NCBI GenBank assembly: GCA_018069525.1
Contig: JAGPUQ010000011.1
Coordinates: 1-64,000 of the forward strand
Source: Porticoccaceae bacterium
Lineage (GTDB): Bacteria > Pseudomonadota > Gammaproteobacteria > Pseudomonadales > Porticoccaceae
Length of the DNA stretch: 64,000 bases
Reading direction: 5' to 3'
The notes beneath the pieces are model-generated. The model saw only the letters and a list, made by a program, of their open reading frames with translations, was not told the DNA's origin and did not search any database. Both the position numbers and the translations under genes were made by a program. Within the stretch, counting starts at the first letter, position 1. Each line of letters starts with the position of its first letter. Positions 26,404 to 36,023 of the stretch are shown one piece after another.

Positions 26404-28392
26404 TTATGGAGAGCGGGCAAAAAAATCTGACCTCAAAAATTCTTTCCCAAAGAACTGAGCACCCTCAAGCGTCCAATGACCATAATCATATAGCGTTTTA
26501 TGTCCTTCATCAGTGAATGCAGAGCAAGCCTTAGCATCTAACTCGCAGATAAGGCTAACTTTGTCCAAATAAGGCACCCCATTTTTTCGAGCAATTTCCT
26601 CAATCCTCTCGTTCTGATCGACTTTCCCTGTATTTAGCACCTCAAATAACAAAGCATCAGCTTCTTTCCTTATCTGATCGAAACTATTTTGGTATGAGTT
26701 ATCAAGTCGAAATGAGTAGTACCTATGCACGATCATGTCTGCTGTCCACTGCCCCCCTATTTTTTTAAATTCAGCTGTGTTGCCGAGTACTATTACTGCC
26801 TTTCCGTCTGCCTTTGCTTGGTTAATAAGATATTCCAGGCCTTCAATATCCGAACTTTCCTGTGTATATTCCTTTTCCCTTTCACAATGACCCGCTCTAT
26901 ATCGAGTGCTCACCAAAATGAGTGTTGCATCTTTGTACTGCGAACTCGTATAGAACTTTCGTCTAACTTGTTCGTAATCGTTTATGGACTCAATAAAGCA
27001 ATTAAGCTGTGGAGCGCTGGAATTTAGGAAGTCAAAGTTTGGAGCCAGACTCCTGTTTTGCTCAAATGCATTAAATACATCCTTAGCATGGGAATTGCCA
27101 ACCAATAAGACGCGATTTTCGACATCAAAAAAATCTGGATTTTCATCGATACGCCGATTGAGCAAAATCCAACTTTGCTCTCTCAATTTTTTATTATCAA
27201 TCTCGTAATTCTCAAACCCCTTAACCGTAATTTTCTCAAAACGAAAGTTAAATCCCTCGTTATCAATTACAGCATAAGCCATAGCCATACAAAAAAATAA
27301 CGAACCAACAAGAGCAATAGATAGGAGCCGAGGAGAAATAATTCGGCGCTTTCTAAACGGCTGCTCTATCATGTAGAATGAGATCGCGGAGAGCAAAATA
27401 GTTGCCGCTATCCATCCCAATTTATCTAAATTACTCGATACGTTGGCCCCATAACGAAAAAAAGCAAAGATTGGGAAGTGCCAAAGATATGCTGAATAGC
27501 TGATTAAGCCAACCCAAACAAGAGGTTTACTTCCTAGGAACTTACCGATTAACTCATCCTTAGATGCGAAACCAATTATTAAACCAACACCTAAGATTGG
27601 AATGATGGTGTGAAAACTTGGATGTGGAGTTTTTTCGTCAAAAAATAAAACACCGTAAGCAATTAAGAACAAACCAACCATCGGGAGTAGTCGGCGTAGA
27701 AAAATATCCTCGCGCGATTTGCAATTTAATTCCCTGTAGGCCAGCACAGATCCTACTGCCAACTCCCAAAAACGGCTGAATGGAAGATAGAAGTTTAAGT
27801 TGGAGTTTCTAACTTCCATCAGTTCGGAAAATAACAAACTAGACAAAGATAAAAAAATCAGAATGGCCAAAAAATACTTACGGAAGAACTTGAATGCAAT
27901 AATAGCAAATACCGGAAAAACCAAATAAAACTGCTCTTCTACTCCTAAGCTCCACGTGTGTAAAAAAGGTTTTAAAAGAGCGCTATCAGCTCCGTATTCG
28001 GTAGTATTGAAATAGAAAAAGAAGTTAGACCCAAAGAATAGAGAAGCAAGAATGCTCTCTGCGTATTCAATAAGGTCAAAAGGTAATAATTTTTTCCACG
28101 CATAAGGTATCGAAACAAAGATAACCACAAAGAGCATGGGCAATATTCGTCTTGCTCGTCGCTCATAGAAATTCAGAAAACTAAATGAATTATTGGCTTG
28201 CAACTCCGAAAGAATAATTCTAGTTATTAGATAGCCACTAATAACAAAGAATATATCGACGCCAATATAACCACCCTCAAACCAATCTGTACCGCGTAAC
28301 ACCATCTGAGCGTGGTAAAGGATGACACTAATAACTGCTATGGCTCTAAGGCCATCAATTTCCGCCCTATATGAGAGATTCGATTGTTTCAC
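26404..28392 (-). CDS. acyltransferase-3 / SGNH O-acetylase (OafA-type), 662 aa
   Basis: An inner-membrane O-acetylase for surface polysaccharide. The N-terminal half begins YRAEIDGLRAIAVISVILYHAQ and has about ten membrane helices, including GGYIGVDIFFVISGYLITR and LHTWSLGVEEQFYLVFP. The C-terminal periplasmic SGNH domain has LLVGNSHAKDVF near residue 420 and GHWTLEGAQFFG near 645 with the catalytic His. The start is GTG 28392, inside a 10-bp tandem repeat with no visible ribosome-binding site. Confidence 0.92.
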   Translation of the reverse strand: MKQSNLSYRAEIDGLRAIAVISVILYHAQMVLRGTDWFEGGYIGVDIFFVISGYLITRIILSELQANNSFSFLNFYERRARRILPMLFVVIFVSIPYAWKKLLPFDLIEYAESILASLFFGSNFFFYFNTTEYGADSALLKPFLHTWSLGVEEQFYLVFPVFAIIAFKFFRKYFLAILIFLSLSSLLFSELMEVRNSNLNFYLPFSRFWELAVGSVLAYRELNCKSREDIFLRRLLPMVGLFLIAYGVLFFDEKTPHPSFHTIIPILGVGLIIGFASKDELIGKFLGSKPLVWVGLISYSAYLWHFPIFAFFRYGANVSSNLDKLGWIAATILLSAISFYMIEQPFRKRRIISPRLLSIALVGSLFFCMAMAYAVIDNEGFNFRFEKITVKGFENYEIDNKKLREQSWILLNRRIDENPDFFDVENRVLLVGNSHAKDVFNAFEQNRSLAPNFDFLNSSAPQLNCFIESINDYEQVRRKFYTSSQYKDATLILVSTRYRAGHCEREKEYTQESSDIEGLEYLINQAKADGKAVIVLGNTAEFKKIGGQWTADMIVHRYYSFRLDNSYQNSFDQIRKEADALLFEVLNTGKVDQNERIEEIARKNGVPYLDKVSLICELDAKACSAFTDEGHKTLYDYGHWTLEGAQFFGKEFLRSDFFARSP

Positions 28393-28415
28393 TTGGTTTC
28401 ACTTGGTTTCACTTG
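28386..28415 (-). repeat. 10-bp tandem repeat at the acyltransferase start codon
   Basis: GTTTCACTTG occurs three times in a row, with a fourth partial copy. Each unit provides a GTG on the minus strand, each in a different frame because 10 is not a multiple of three. The GTG at 28392 is the one in the acyltransferase frame. Confidence 0.85.
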
Positions 28416-28703
28416 GTTTCTGTATGCGACTTGGTCGCTCGATTTTATAAATTTATAGCTTACAAATACACCTTTGGCTATATGAGAGGTTGCTGGATTA
28501 GTACCGCTCACCCGTCGAGAAATTTATTGGCCTTTAACGACAAAACGATTTGGCTTTATCCTTAATAGATCAATTTTATTTTTAGGGTAAACTGCATGCT
28601 GCCCTAAAGTTAGCCTTCTTTAAAACTGTAATACCTGAAAATAATTTTGATTTTATTTTCCTTGTGATCCTGCCCATCCACACGCCACACCTGTATATTT
28701 AAC
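28416..28703. other. gene-free stretch upstream of the acyltransferase gene
   Basis: No gene or RNA is recognised in this AT-rich gap. It presumably holds the acyltransferase promoter and the end of the sulfotransferase transcript, but no convincing motif is seen. Confidence 0.4.
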
Positions 28704-29534
28704 TCAGTATGACGCTAACTCTTCGAGTTCCGCTTCTATTATTTCAGCTCTTTCCATGTCTAATGTTTCAATTTTCATAGGAGAGTTTTTCATTATAGCC
28801 TTATCGACAACCGTGCTCATTGGCTTTTTCTCCAGAGAAAATCCCCATGAATTGATTGTTCTTGATATCGAGTCTTCATTTTCCATTATCTTTTTTGTGC
28901 TGACAAGAAGGAATTCTTCCTTATCCATTCCAGAAAGAAAACTGATTATCAATACATTATAAGCGATCCAGCATTCTAGAAAATATTTAGCTTTAAACCG
29001 CCGTAAATATTTCGAAAAAACAAGTTTCCGGAACTGATAATAGCTCCTCCTAATTAGGCTGTTTTCTTTGTAGCGTTTAGACAAACGCTTATCGAGCTTT
29101 CCCTCTTCCCTTCTAATTAAGGAATCTACAACCTCCATAGGAGGGCGGAAGATCGCAATGACTTTAGTTCCTGAAATACATCTCTTGTAAGTTGGCAAAA
29201 AAAGACATGTTCGAGGGTCTTTCCAGCCCCAATCTATACCCCTAGCCGATTTTACTTGGAGTATTTCTCGAATTTTATTTTCTGTGGCTCCATTGTCTAA
29301 TAAGCTGGCCTTTTTTATATTCCTTAATCCTCCGCTACGAATCCTTACTTGTTTAAGCATTTGTTCATGAAGCTCAATAAAGTCCCAATCTTCAAAGTGC
29401 CCCCTGAGATTCCCAACACCGCTTCCCAATAGCCTTTCACCTAAATTCAACCCGCAATGGTGAAGCCAGCTCGCGAGCATAGATGTTCCAGAGCGATGCA
29501 TTCCTAATATCATTAGTGCTTTATTATTCGGCAT
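28704..29534 (-). CDS. sulfotransferase family protein, 276 aa
   Basis: Begins MPNNKALMILGMHRSGTSMLASWLHHCG, a clear PAPS-binding loop of the bacterial sulfotransferase type. WGWKDPRTCLFLP follows near residue 100, with VIAIFRPPMEVVDSLIRRE as the 3'-phosphate region. It belongs to a different family from the enzyme at 24313. It lies between the GT2 gene and the acyltransferase in the same direction, consistent with decorating the same glycan. The acceptor is unknown. Confidence 0.85.
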   Translation of the reverse strand: MPNNKALMILGMHRSGTSMLASWLHHCGLNLGERLLGSGVGNLRGHFEDWDFIELHEQMLKQVRIRSGGLRNIKKASLLDNGATENKIREILQVKSARGIDWGWKDPRTCLFLPTYKRCISGTKVIAIFRPPMEVVDSLIRREEGKLDKRLSKRYKENSLIRRSYYQFRKLVFSKYLRRFKAKYFLECWIAYNVLIISFLSGMDKEEFLLVSTKKIMENEDSISRTINSWGFSLEKKPMSTVVDKAIMKNSPMKIETLDMERAEIIEAELEELASY

Positions 29535-29712
29535 TAAAAAAAATCCTCGTTTTATTGATATCTATGGTACGCAAGTCATCGAAAAAAGACAGGGCTAACT
29601 AATGAATATCGAGCTGACTTCTTTTTTTGGGGTAGAAACCTATTCCAAATAGAATCTACACTTTGCCAAAAAACCTCACACAAACATCCGGTAAAATACA
29701 ATTCCTCGCTCC

Positions 29713-30612
29713 TCAATTAATAGGATTTAATTTTAGCCTTACAAAGGGAAATTTTATTAGCCACAACGCAAGCGAAAGCATAAGTTTTAGGTTGTACTGC
29801 CCGAGCCTTATTCGTTTAAACAAATTAATCGAATTTGGGTACCCTCGCCGCACTGATTTAGCGAACAAATTAGTTAATAGTTTTTTTATCATCGATTTAT
29901 ATTGGGGATGCTCACTGTACTCCCCATAAATTGCTTCCAGGCTGTCCGCCATAAACCTCATATCCTTGGACTGATTCCCGCTGTGCTTTCGATAGAAGGC
30001 AAGCACATCACCAAGTACGTATACGCCGTATCCAGCATTGGTTATTTTTAGCCACATATATATATCTTCTAACTTGATTTTTGGATTATACCCCCCCACT
30101 TGACGCATCACGTCGGCTCGACACATTGCCGTCGGGGCTTTGATTCCAGCTTTATCATGAAGATATATATTATCAAAGGTTAACTCCCTGGGTTTATTAA
30201 AGCTCTGTTTTTTTTCGGGAAAACTCTGCTCATCAACAACAAGACAATTTCCGGCGCAAACGGCAATATCCTCTCTGGACTCCATAAACTCGACTTGTTT
30301 TTCAATCCTGTCTAGCATGCATGCATCATCTGACCCAATCGAAACAAAGTATTCGCCTTTCCCTAGAGACAAACCTTTATTTAAGACCGCTGCGAGCCCC
30401 TGGTTTTCTTGAGGGATAAATGTAAACTGATGTTTTTCCAATATTTCTTCAATGACACTTTTTGATTTGTCAGTAGACCCATCGTCAATCACAATAAGCT
30501 CTATATTTTCATATGTTTGCCTAATTACACTGTATATACATTCAGCCACGAACTCCTGGTGATTGTAGGACGTCACCAAAACGGTGACTAATGGCTTAGA
30601 GCAAACATTCAT
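29713..30612 (-). CDS. family 2 glycosyltransferase, 299 aa
   Basis: GT-A fold transferase using a nucleotide sugar. PLVTVLVTSYNHQEFVAECI starts the fold, VIDDGSTDKS binds nucleotide, and VSIGSDDACMLDRI gives the metal-binding Asp pair. It is downstream of the dTDP-rhamnose genes, so it could be a rhamnosyltransferase, but sequence alone does not decide the donor. It is AT-rich like the sulfotransferase genes. Confidence 0.88.
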   Translation of the reverse strand: MNVCSKPLVTVLVTSYNHQEFVAECIYSVIRQTYENIELIVIDDGSTDKSKSVIEEILEKHQFTFIPQENQGLAAVLNKGLSLGKGEYFVSIGSDDACMLDRIEKQVEFMESREDIAVCAGNCLVVDEQSFPEKKQSFNKPRELTFDNIYLHDKAGIKAPTAMCRADVMRQVGGYNPKIKLEDIYMWLKITNAGYGVYVLGDVLAFYRKHSGNQSKDMRFMADSLEAIYGEYSEHPQYKSMIKKLLTNLFAKSVRRGYPNSINLFKRIRLGQYNLKLMLSLALWLIKFPFVRLKLNPIN

Positions 30613-30748
30613 AAAATTATTCCAACCTATAGTTAGTCTGGCACGTCTTTTGAAATAATTCTTAAGATTATATATTTATCTTTACACGTCAAGTAAATTT
30701 TGGAATCGCCAGGTAATCGATACCCTAATCTCAAGTCCTGGTCGTTCA

Positions 30749-31774
30749 TTATCTCCACCAGTCTTCATTATTAAGGTACCACTGGATAGTGGTTCGAAGA
30801 CCCGCTTCAAACGTTTCTTCGGGCTGATAACCAAGCTCCGCCATAATCTTTCCAGGGTTTATGGCATATCGTCTATCATGGCCAGGACGATCTGGCACAT
30901 GGGTAATAAGAGCTTTATACGAATGCTCCTTAGGTCGGTACTGATCCATAAGTTCGCAAACCAGGGTAACAATATCAATATTCGCCCATTCGTTATTACC
31001 GCCGATATTGTAGGTATTGTCGTTCTCGCCCCTACGGATAATAAGATCAACACCTCGATTGTGATCATCGACGTAAATCCAGTCTCGGATCTGTCGACCA
31101 TCACCATAAACGGGAAGAGGTTTTCCTTCGATACAGTTCGCAATAATCAAAGGAATTAGTTTTTCAGGGAATTGATAAGGTCCGTAATTATTGGAGCAGT
31201 TACTAATGGTAGTATTGAGGCCATAAGTATGGTGATAGCTACGCACAATATGGTCTGAGCTAGCCTTACTTGCGGCGTACGGGGAATTGGGTAAATATTG
31301 GTGCTGCTCCGTAAACGCTGGCGCACCTATTTCCAATGTGCCGTATACCTCATCAGTCGAAACATGATGAAAACGATGCAACTTTGGGCCATCATCGAGC
31401 CACACTTTTTTGGCCGCTTTGAGCAAAGAGTGCGTTCCTTCAATATTAGTTTTGATAAACATATCAGGGCCGCAAATGGACCTATCAACATGGCTTTCAG
31501 CCGCAAAATGCACAATGGTATCTACATCTTCGTCACGTAACAGATTTTCCACGAGATCCGTGTTCAGAATATCGCCGTGCACAAACTTGAACTGCGGACT
31601 GTCCTCAACGACCTTCAAATTCGCCTTATTGCCTGCATAAGTGAGCGCATCAAGAACAAACACTTTTTCGTCGGGGTATTGTTTGAGCCAATAGCGCGCA
31701 AAATTACTCCCAATAAACCCTGCTCCACCGGTAACGAGGATATGCCGGGGGATGTGTTTCACTACGGAACCCAT
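30749..31774 (-). CDS. rfbB: dTDP-glucose 4,6-dehydratase
   Basis: Second step of dTDP-L-rhamnose synthesis. The NAD site is GGAGFIGSNFARY, the active site is HVSTDEVYGTL, and YAASKASSDH holds the catalytic Tyr/Lys. The 341-aa length is normal. The last gene of the rfbACDB block; its 5' end overlaps rfbD by 13 bp. Confidence 0.96.
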   Translation of the reverse strand: MGSVVKHIPRHILVTGGAGFIGSNFARYWLKQYPDEKVFVLDALTYAGNKANLKVVEDSPQFKFVHGDILNTDLVENLLRDEDVDTIVHFAAESHVDRSICGPDMFIKTNIEGTHSLLKAAKKVWLDDGPKLHRFHHVSTDEVYGTLEIGAPAFTEQHQYLPNSPYAASKASSDHIVRSYHHTYGLNTTISNCSNNYGPYQFPEKLIPLIIANCIEGKPLPVYGDGRQIRDWIYVDDHNRGVDLIIRRGENDNTYNIGGNNEWANIDIVTLVCELMDQYRPKEHSYKALITHVPDRPGHDRRYAINPGKIMAELGYQPEETFEAGLRTTIQWYLNNEDWWR

Positions 31775-32643
31775 TTAGTTAGCACCTTGCTCAGCCCAAT
31801 ACGCCAATCTGCCTGACTGATACCAAAGGCCTGCTGAATCTTGTGGCAATCTAGCACCGAATATTTAGGGCGTCGCGCTACGGTGGGGTATTGCTTGGTA
31901 GTTATCGGGCGTATTGCGGGTAATTTATCCAACAATCCAATTTTTTTTGCTTGCTTAAATATCTCTTTGGAAAAGTCGTACCACGTGGTTTCCGGAGCAC
32001 CTGCATAATGGTATGTGCCCCAAGGAATGACTCCCTGTTCTCGATAGCGCGTAGCAATAATTAGCAGCGTGCTAGCAATATCTCCAGCCCATGTTGGTGC
32101 ACCGTGTTGATCCGATACCACGTTTAGCTGTTCGTGTTCCGCTCCCAAACGCAACATAGTCCGCACGTAATTCTTCCCGGTTTCTGAAAACACCCAGGCT
32201 ACACGAAGAATAATATGTTGCTCCAAATGATTTACGACCGCTTGCTCTCCAGCGAGCTTGCTACTTCCGTAGACTCCCTCTGGGTTTGGACTGTCGTCTT
32301 CGCGATAGGGAATGATTTTAGAGCCGTCAAAAACATAATCTGTAGAAATGTGTAGCAATGGTATACGTCTCGCTGCACAGATGTGAGCAAGATGCGCTGG
32401 GCCATCGCGATTAACCGCGTAGGCTAGCTCCGACTCACTTTCAGCCCTGTCAACTGCCGTGTATGCAGCAGCATTAATAACAATATCAGGCGATCGTGCG
32501 TTAAGGCAATCATTAACGTCTTCACGACTGGCTACATTTAACTCAGAAGAGCCTGCCCCCGTCATGTTCAGACCCAACGCCGCGCCGCGCGCGACTAACT
32601 CACTGCCTACTTGCCCGGTCGCCCCGGTAACTAATACCTTCAC
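31762..32643 (-). CDS. rfbD: dTDP-4-dehydrorhamnose reductase
   Basis: Final step, reducing dTDP-4-keto-L-rhamnose. VTGATGQVGSELV binds NADPH, STDYVFDG and YGSSKLAGE are the family signatures, and RPKYSVLDC is near the C-terminus. 293 aa. It overlaps rfbC by 4 bp and rfbB by 13 bp, so translation is probably coupled. Confidence 0.96.
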   Translation of the reverse strand: MKVLVTGATGQVGSELVARGAALGLNMTGAGSSELNVASREDVNDCLNARSPDIVINAAAYTAVDRAESESELAYAVNRDGPAHLAHICAARRIPLLHISTDYVFDGSKIIPYREDDSPNPEGVYGSSKLAGEQAVVNHLEQHIILRVAWVFSETGKNYVRTMLRLGAEHEQLNVVSDQHGAPTWAGDIASTLLIIATRYREQGVIPWGTYHYAGAPETTWYDFSKEIFKQAKKIGLLDKLPAIRPITTKQYPTVARRPKYSVLDCHKIQQAFGISQADWRIGLSKVLTKWVP

Positions 32644-33227
32644 GTGGACTGCGCCCCAGGTTCAGCGGAGTAAACCGGCAACAATTTATCCGGTTGATCT
32701 TTCAGTCTAGGGTTCTTTACATCTTTTTTTGATAAAACAATATCCGCCGTATTCTCGAACGGCCACTCTACCCCCACATCCGAATCGCTCCATAAAATAC
32801 CTTGCTCCGATGCTGGACAATAGTAATCAGTACATTTGTAGATAAAATCCGCCACCTCTGACAACACCACAAAGCCGTGGGCGAATCCAGGGGGCACGTA
32901 CATCATACGCATACTCTTTTCATCCAGCGTCGTACCATACCACTGACCAAAGGTCGGCGACCCAACCCTCACATCCACAACCACATCAAAGACCTCGCCG
33001 CGTGCAACGCGCACGAGCTTTCCCTGAGGTTGATTGAGCTGATAATGAAGTCCGCGTAAAACACCCCGAGTAGAACGAGAGTGGTTCTCCTGGACAAATG
33101 TCTCTTTAACTCCCATTTCACGGAAACGATCTTCCCTGAAGGTCTCCAAAAATAGTCCTCGCCCATCAACCAGCACTTTTGGTTCAAACACTAAAACACC
33201 AGGCAAATTTGTTTCTACCACATTCAT
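32640..33227 (-). CDS. rfbC: dTDP-4-dehydrorhamnose 3,5-epimerase
   Basis: Cupin-fold epimerase, 195 aa. FVQENHSRSTRGVLRGLHYQ contains the catalytic His, and YVPPGFAHGFVVLSE and YKCTDYYCPASEQGI are family signatures. It is 11 bp downstream of rfbA and overlaps rfbD by 4 bp. Confidence 0.96.
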   Translation of the reverse strand: MNVVETNLPGVLVFEPKVLVDGRGLFLETFREDRFREMGVKETFVQENHSRSTRGVLRGLHYQLNQPQGKLVRVARGEVFDVVVDVRVGSPTFGQWYGTTLDEKSMRMMYVPPGFAHGFVVLSEVADFIYKCTDYYCPASEQGILWSDSDVGVEWPFENTADIVLSKKDVKNPRLKDQPDKLLPVYSAEPGAQST

Positions 33228-33238
33228 ATTGTTATCAA

Positions 33239-34120
33239 TTACCTGAGAAGTTCAAAAAGGTACTGCCCGTACCCATTTTTTTCTAACGGTCCGGCTAGCC
33301 TGGCGAGCTGCTCAGCGTCGATATACCCCATACTAAAGGCTATTTCTTCTGGGCAGGCGATTTTTAGCCCTTGACGCTCCTCTATAACTTGAATGAAGTT
33401 GGCCGCCGAGAGCAAAGAAGCATGGGTACCGGTATCGAGCCAGGCATACCCGCGCCCCATAACCTCGACATTCAATTTCCCAGCATCGAGGTAAGCCTGA
33501 TTTACGTCCGTGATCTCCAGCTCCCCACGATCAGAGGGCTGAACATGTCTGGCAATCTCAACCACATCGTTGTCGTAGAAATAAAGCCCGGTAACTGCAT
33601 AGTTGCTTTTAGGCGCCAGGGGCTTCTCTTCCAGCCCGACCGCCCGCCCTTTGTCATCCAAAGTCACTACGCCGTAACTCCGGGGATCTTTCACATAATA
33701 ACCAAATACCGTTGCACCACTCTCTCTTACTGCAGCTTTTTTTAGCAACTGCCCCATACCTTGCCCAAAAAAAATATTATCGCCCAACACCAAACTGACA
33801 TTACTATTACCAATAAATTTTTCGCCAATAATAAAGGCTTGAGCTAGACCATCCGGACTCGGCTGCACCGCGTAGCTAACATCAAGGCCCCATTGACTAC
33901 CATTTCCAAGCAGGTTTCGAAAAGCTGAGCCATCCTGAGGCGTGGTAATGATCAGTATCTCTCGTATTCCGGCCAGCATGAGAACAGATAAAGGATAGTA
34001 AATCATTGGTTTATCGTAGACGGGCATCAACTGCTTACTCACTGATAGAGTGAGCGGGTACAACCTAGATCCCGATCCCCCAGCCAAAATAATACCTTTT
34101 ACTTTTTTCACTGATTGCAT
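33239..34120 (-). CDS. rfbA: glucose-1-phosphate thymidylyltransferase
   Basis: First step of dTDP-L-rhamnose synthesis. [16 protein letters not shown] is the nucleotide site, [16 protein letters not shown] and [12 protein letters not shown] follow, and the C-terminus ends [11 protein letters not shown]. 293 aa. It starts the rfbACDB block, with a 165-bp gap to the carbamoyltransferase gene in which no clear terminator is seen. Confidence 0.96.
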   Translation of the reverse strand: MQSVKKVKGIILAGGSGSRLYPLTLSVSKQLMPVYDKPMIYYPLSVLMLAGIREILIITTPQDGSAFRNLLGNGSQWGLDVSYAVQPSPDGLAQAFIIGEKFIGNSNVSLVLGDNIFFGQGMGQLLKKAAVRESGATVFGYYVKDPRSYGVVTLDDKGRAVGLEEKPLAPKSNYAVTGLYFYDNDVVEIARHVQPSDRGELEITDVNQAYLDAGKLNVEVMGRGYAWLDTGTHASLLSAANFIQVIEERQGLKIACPEEIAFSMGYIDAEQLARLAGPLEKNGYGQYLFELLR

Positions 34121-34285
34121 ATCCTAATTAGGGAATTAACCGAACGTAAACACTGACTCAACGAAATGACGTTCACCCAGAAACCCGAATATGGAGTCCC
34201 GGACCACTTAAACGCCGCCCATCTTGCACTATAAAATAGTGCTCCTTTAGCGCCAAAACTCACTTCTTTCACTTTTCAAATACAA

Positions 34286-36022
34286 TCACCGGATTTTCTT
34301 TGTTACCAGGACATCTTCCATAATCAGGTATTCTAAATCCGAGCCATAAAACATATTTAACGCGTCTTTTGGAGAGCACACCATGGGCTCGCCTCGCCGA
34401 TTTAAAGAAGTGTTCAACACAACACCACTGCCCGTCAACTTTTCCACCTCTTCTATCAGCGCATAGTATCGGGGATTAAATTCTTGCTTAAGCGCTTGCG
34501 CCCGCGCCGTACCATCTTCGTGCACCACTTCCGGCACACGCTCTTTCCAGCCATCATTGACCTCAAAGGTAAAGGTCATAAACGGCGCGGGGTGATCGGT
34601 TTTAAACATTTCTGGCGCTACCCGATCAAGCATACTCGGACAAAAAGGTCGCCAACGTTCGCGATATTTTATTTGTGCGTTAATTCGATCGGCCACACCG
34701 GGAATACTGGGGCAACCCAAAATTGAACGGCCTCCTAAGGCACGAGGGCCGAACTCCATACGGCCCTGAAACCAGGCGACCGGGTTACCCTCCGCCAATA
34801 CCTGAGCAATATATTCCGGTACATTTTCAACGATCTCAAACTCTGGACTTTGCTCGTGTTCCTTACAGGCGGAAATACACTGCTCGTTACTGTAACTTGG
34901 GCCCAGATAGACATGTTCCATTTTTTGCGGAGTAATCCCGCGTTTCACCGCAGCATAGGACGCCGCACCGACGGCAGTACCGGCATCACCCGACGCAGGC
35001 TGTACAAATAACTCCTTAACTTCCGGTCGTGAAATAATTTTTTGATTTAGCTTAACGTTAAGCGCCCCGCCTCCAGAAAATGCCAGCTTGCCGGTTTCGC
35101 GCAAAATATCACCGAGGTAGTAATCCATTAGCTTGAGCACCACCTCTTCGTACAAAGCCTGAATGGTCGCCGCATAATCAATATAGGGCGCATCGGCAAT
35201 ATCACCTTCGCGCTTTGGCCCCAGCCAGTCGATCAACTTCGGACCAAAATAATAGCCCACGCCATCTTGTTTGTAGCGTCGCAAACCCACGGTATTTACG
35301 TACTGGGTGTTAATCCTAAAATCTTTTCCATCAAAATCAATCAAGCGAGAAAAATCGTGCTTGGATGAATCGCCGTAAGGCGCCATTCCCATCACTTTAA
35401 ATTCGCCATCCAGCATTTGAAAACCGAGGTACTCGGTCATCGCGCCGTATAAACCGCCCAGCGAATCAGGATCATAAAACTCTTTTATTTTATGAATTTT
35501 CCCGTTTTCGCCATAGCCAAAAAATGTTGTCGCGTATTCGCCCTTGCCATCGACACCCATAATCGCGGTCTTTTCCTTAAAACCACTTAAATGATAGGCA
35601 CTACTGGCATGAGCCAAATGATGCTCTACGGGCTCAAATTCAATCTTACTGCGATCGATACCCAGGTCTTTTAACAATTCAAAAATATTGTTTCGGTAGC
35701 GGCGATAGCGACGATTGCCGTTAAACAAGGCATCCAGGGCTCGATCCGGGGCATACCAGTAACGTCGCGCAAAATGCCAACGGGCCGGGGAGGTGATCGG
35801 TATCGGAGCGAAGGGGATCGCCACCACATCAATTTCGTCCGGCTTAATACCTGCAAATTCGAGACAGAACTTAGCTGACTCGTAAGGCATTTTACCTTTT
35901 GCGTGTTTATCCCTCAGAAAACGCTCTTCCTCTGCCGCTGCCACCAACTCACCACCGATATACAAAGCCGCCGATGAATCGTGGCCCAGCGCACCGGACA
36001 GCCCTAATATCTTTTTACTCAT
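34286..36022 (-). CDS. carbamoyltransferase, NodU/WapO type, 578 aa
   Basis: Transfers a carbamoyl group from carbamoyl phosphate to a sugar hydroxyl. The N-terminal domain starts GLSGALGHDSSAALYIGGELV and has VEHHLAHASSAYH and MGVDGKGEYATTF. The C-terminal YrdC-like part has WFQGRMEFGPRALGGRSIL and YRERWRPFCPSML. In Pseudomonas a similar gene in the LPS core locus carbamoylates inner-core heptose, and the position here, 1 bp after an LPS-kinase gene, fits that role by inference. Confidence 0.92.
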   Translation of the reverse strand: MSKKILGLSGALGHDSSAALYIGGELVAAAEEERFLRDKHAKGKMPYESAKFCLEFAGIKPDEIDVVAIPFAPIPITSPARWHFARRYWYAPDRALDALFNGNRRYRRYRNNIFELLKDLGIDRSKIEFEPVEHHLAHASSAYHLSGFKEKTAIMGVDGKGEYATTFFGYGENGKIHKIKEFYDPDSLGGLYGAMTEYLGFQMLDGEFKVMGMAPYGDSSKHDFSRLIDFDGKDFRINTQYVNTVGLRRYKQDGVGYYFGPKLIDWLGPKREGDIADAPYIDYAATIQALYEEVVLKLMDYYLGDILRETGKLAFSGGGALNVKLNQKIISRPEVKELFVQPASGDAGTAVGAASYAAVKRGITPQKMEHVYLGPSYSNEQCISACKEHEQSPEFEIVENVPEYIAQVLAEGNPVAWFQGRMEFGPRALGGRSILGCPSIPGVADRINAQIKYRERWRPFCPSMLDRVAPEMFKTDHPAPFMTFTFEVNDGWKERVPEVVHEDGTARAQALKQEFNPRYYALIEEVEKLTGSGVVLNTSLNRRGEPMVCSPKDALNMFYGSDLEYLIMEDVLVTKKIR

Positions 36023-36023
36023 C

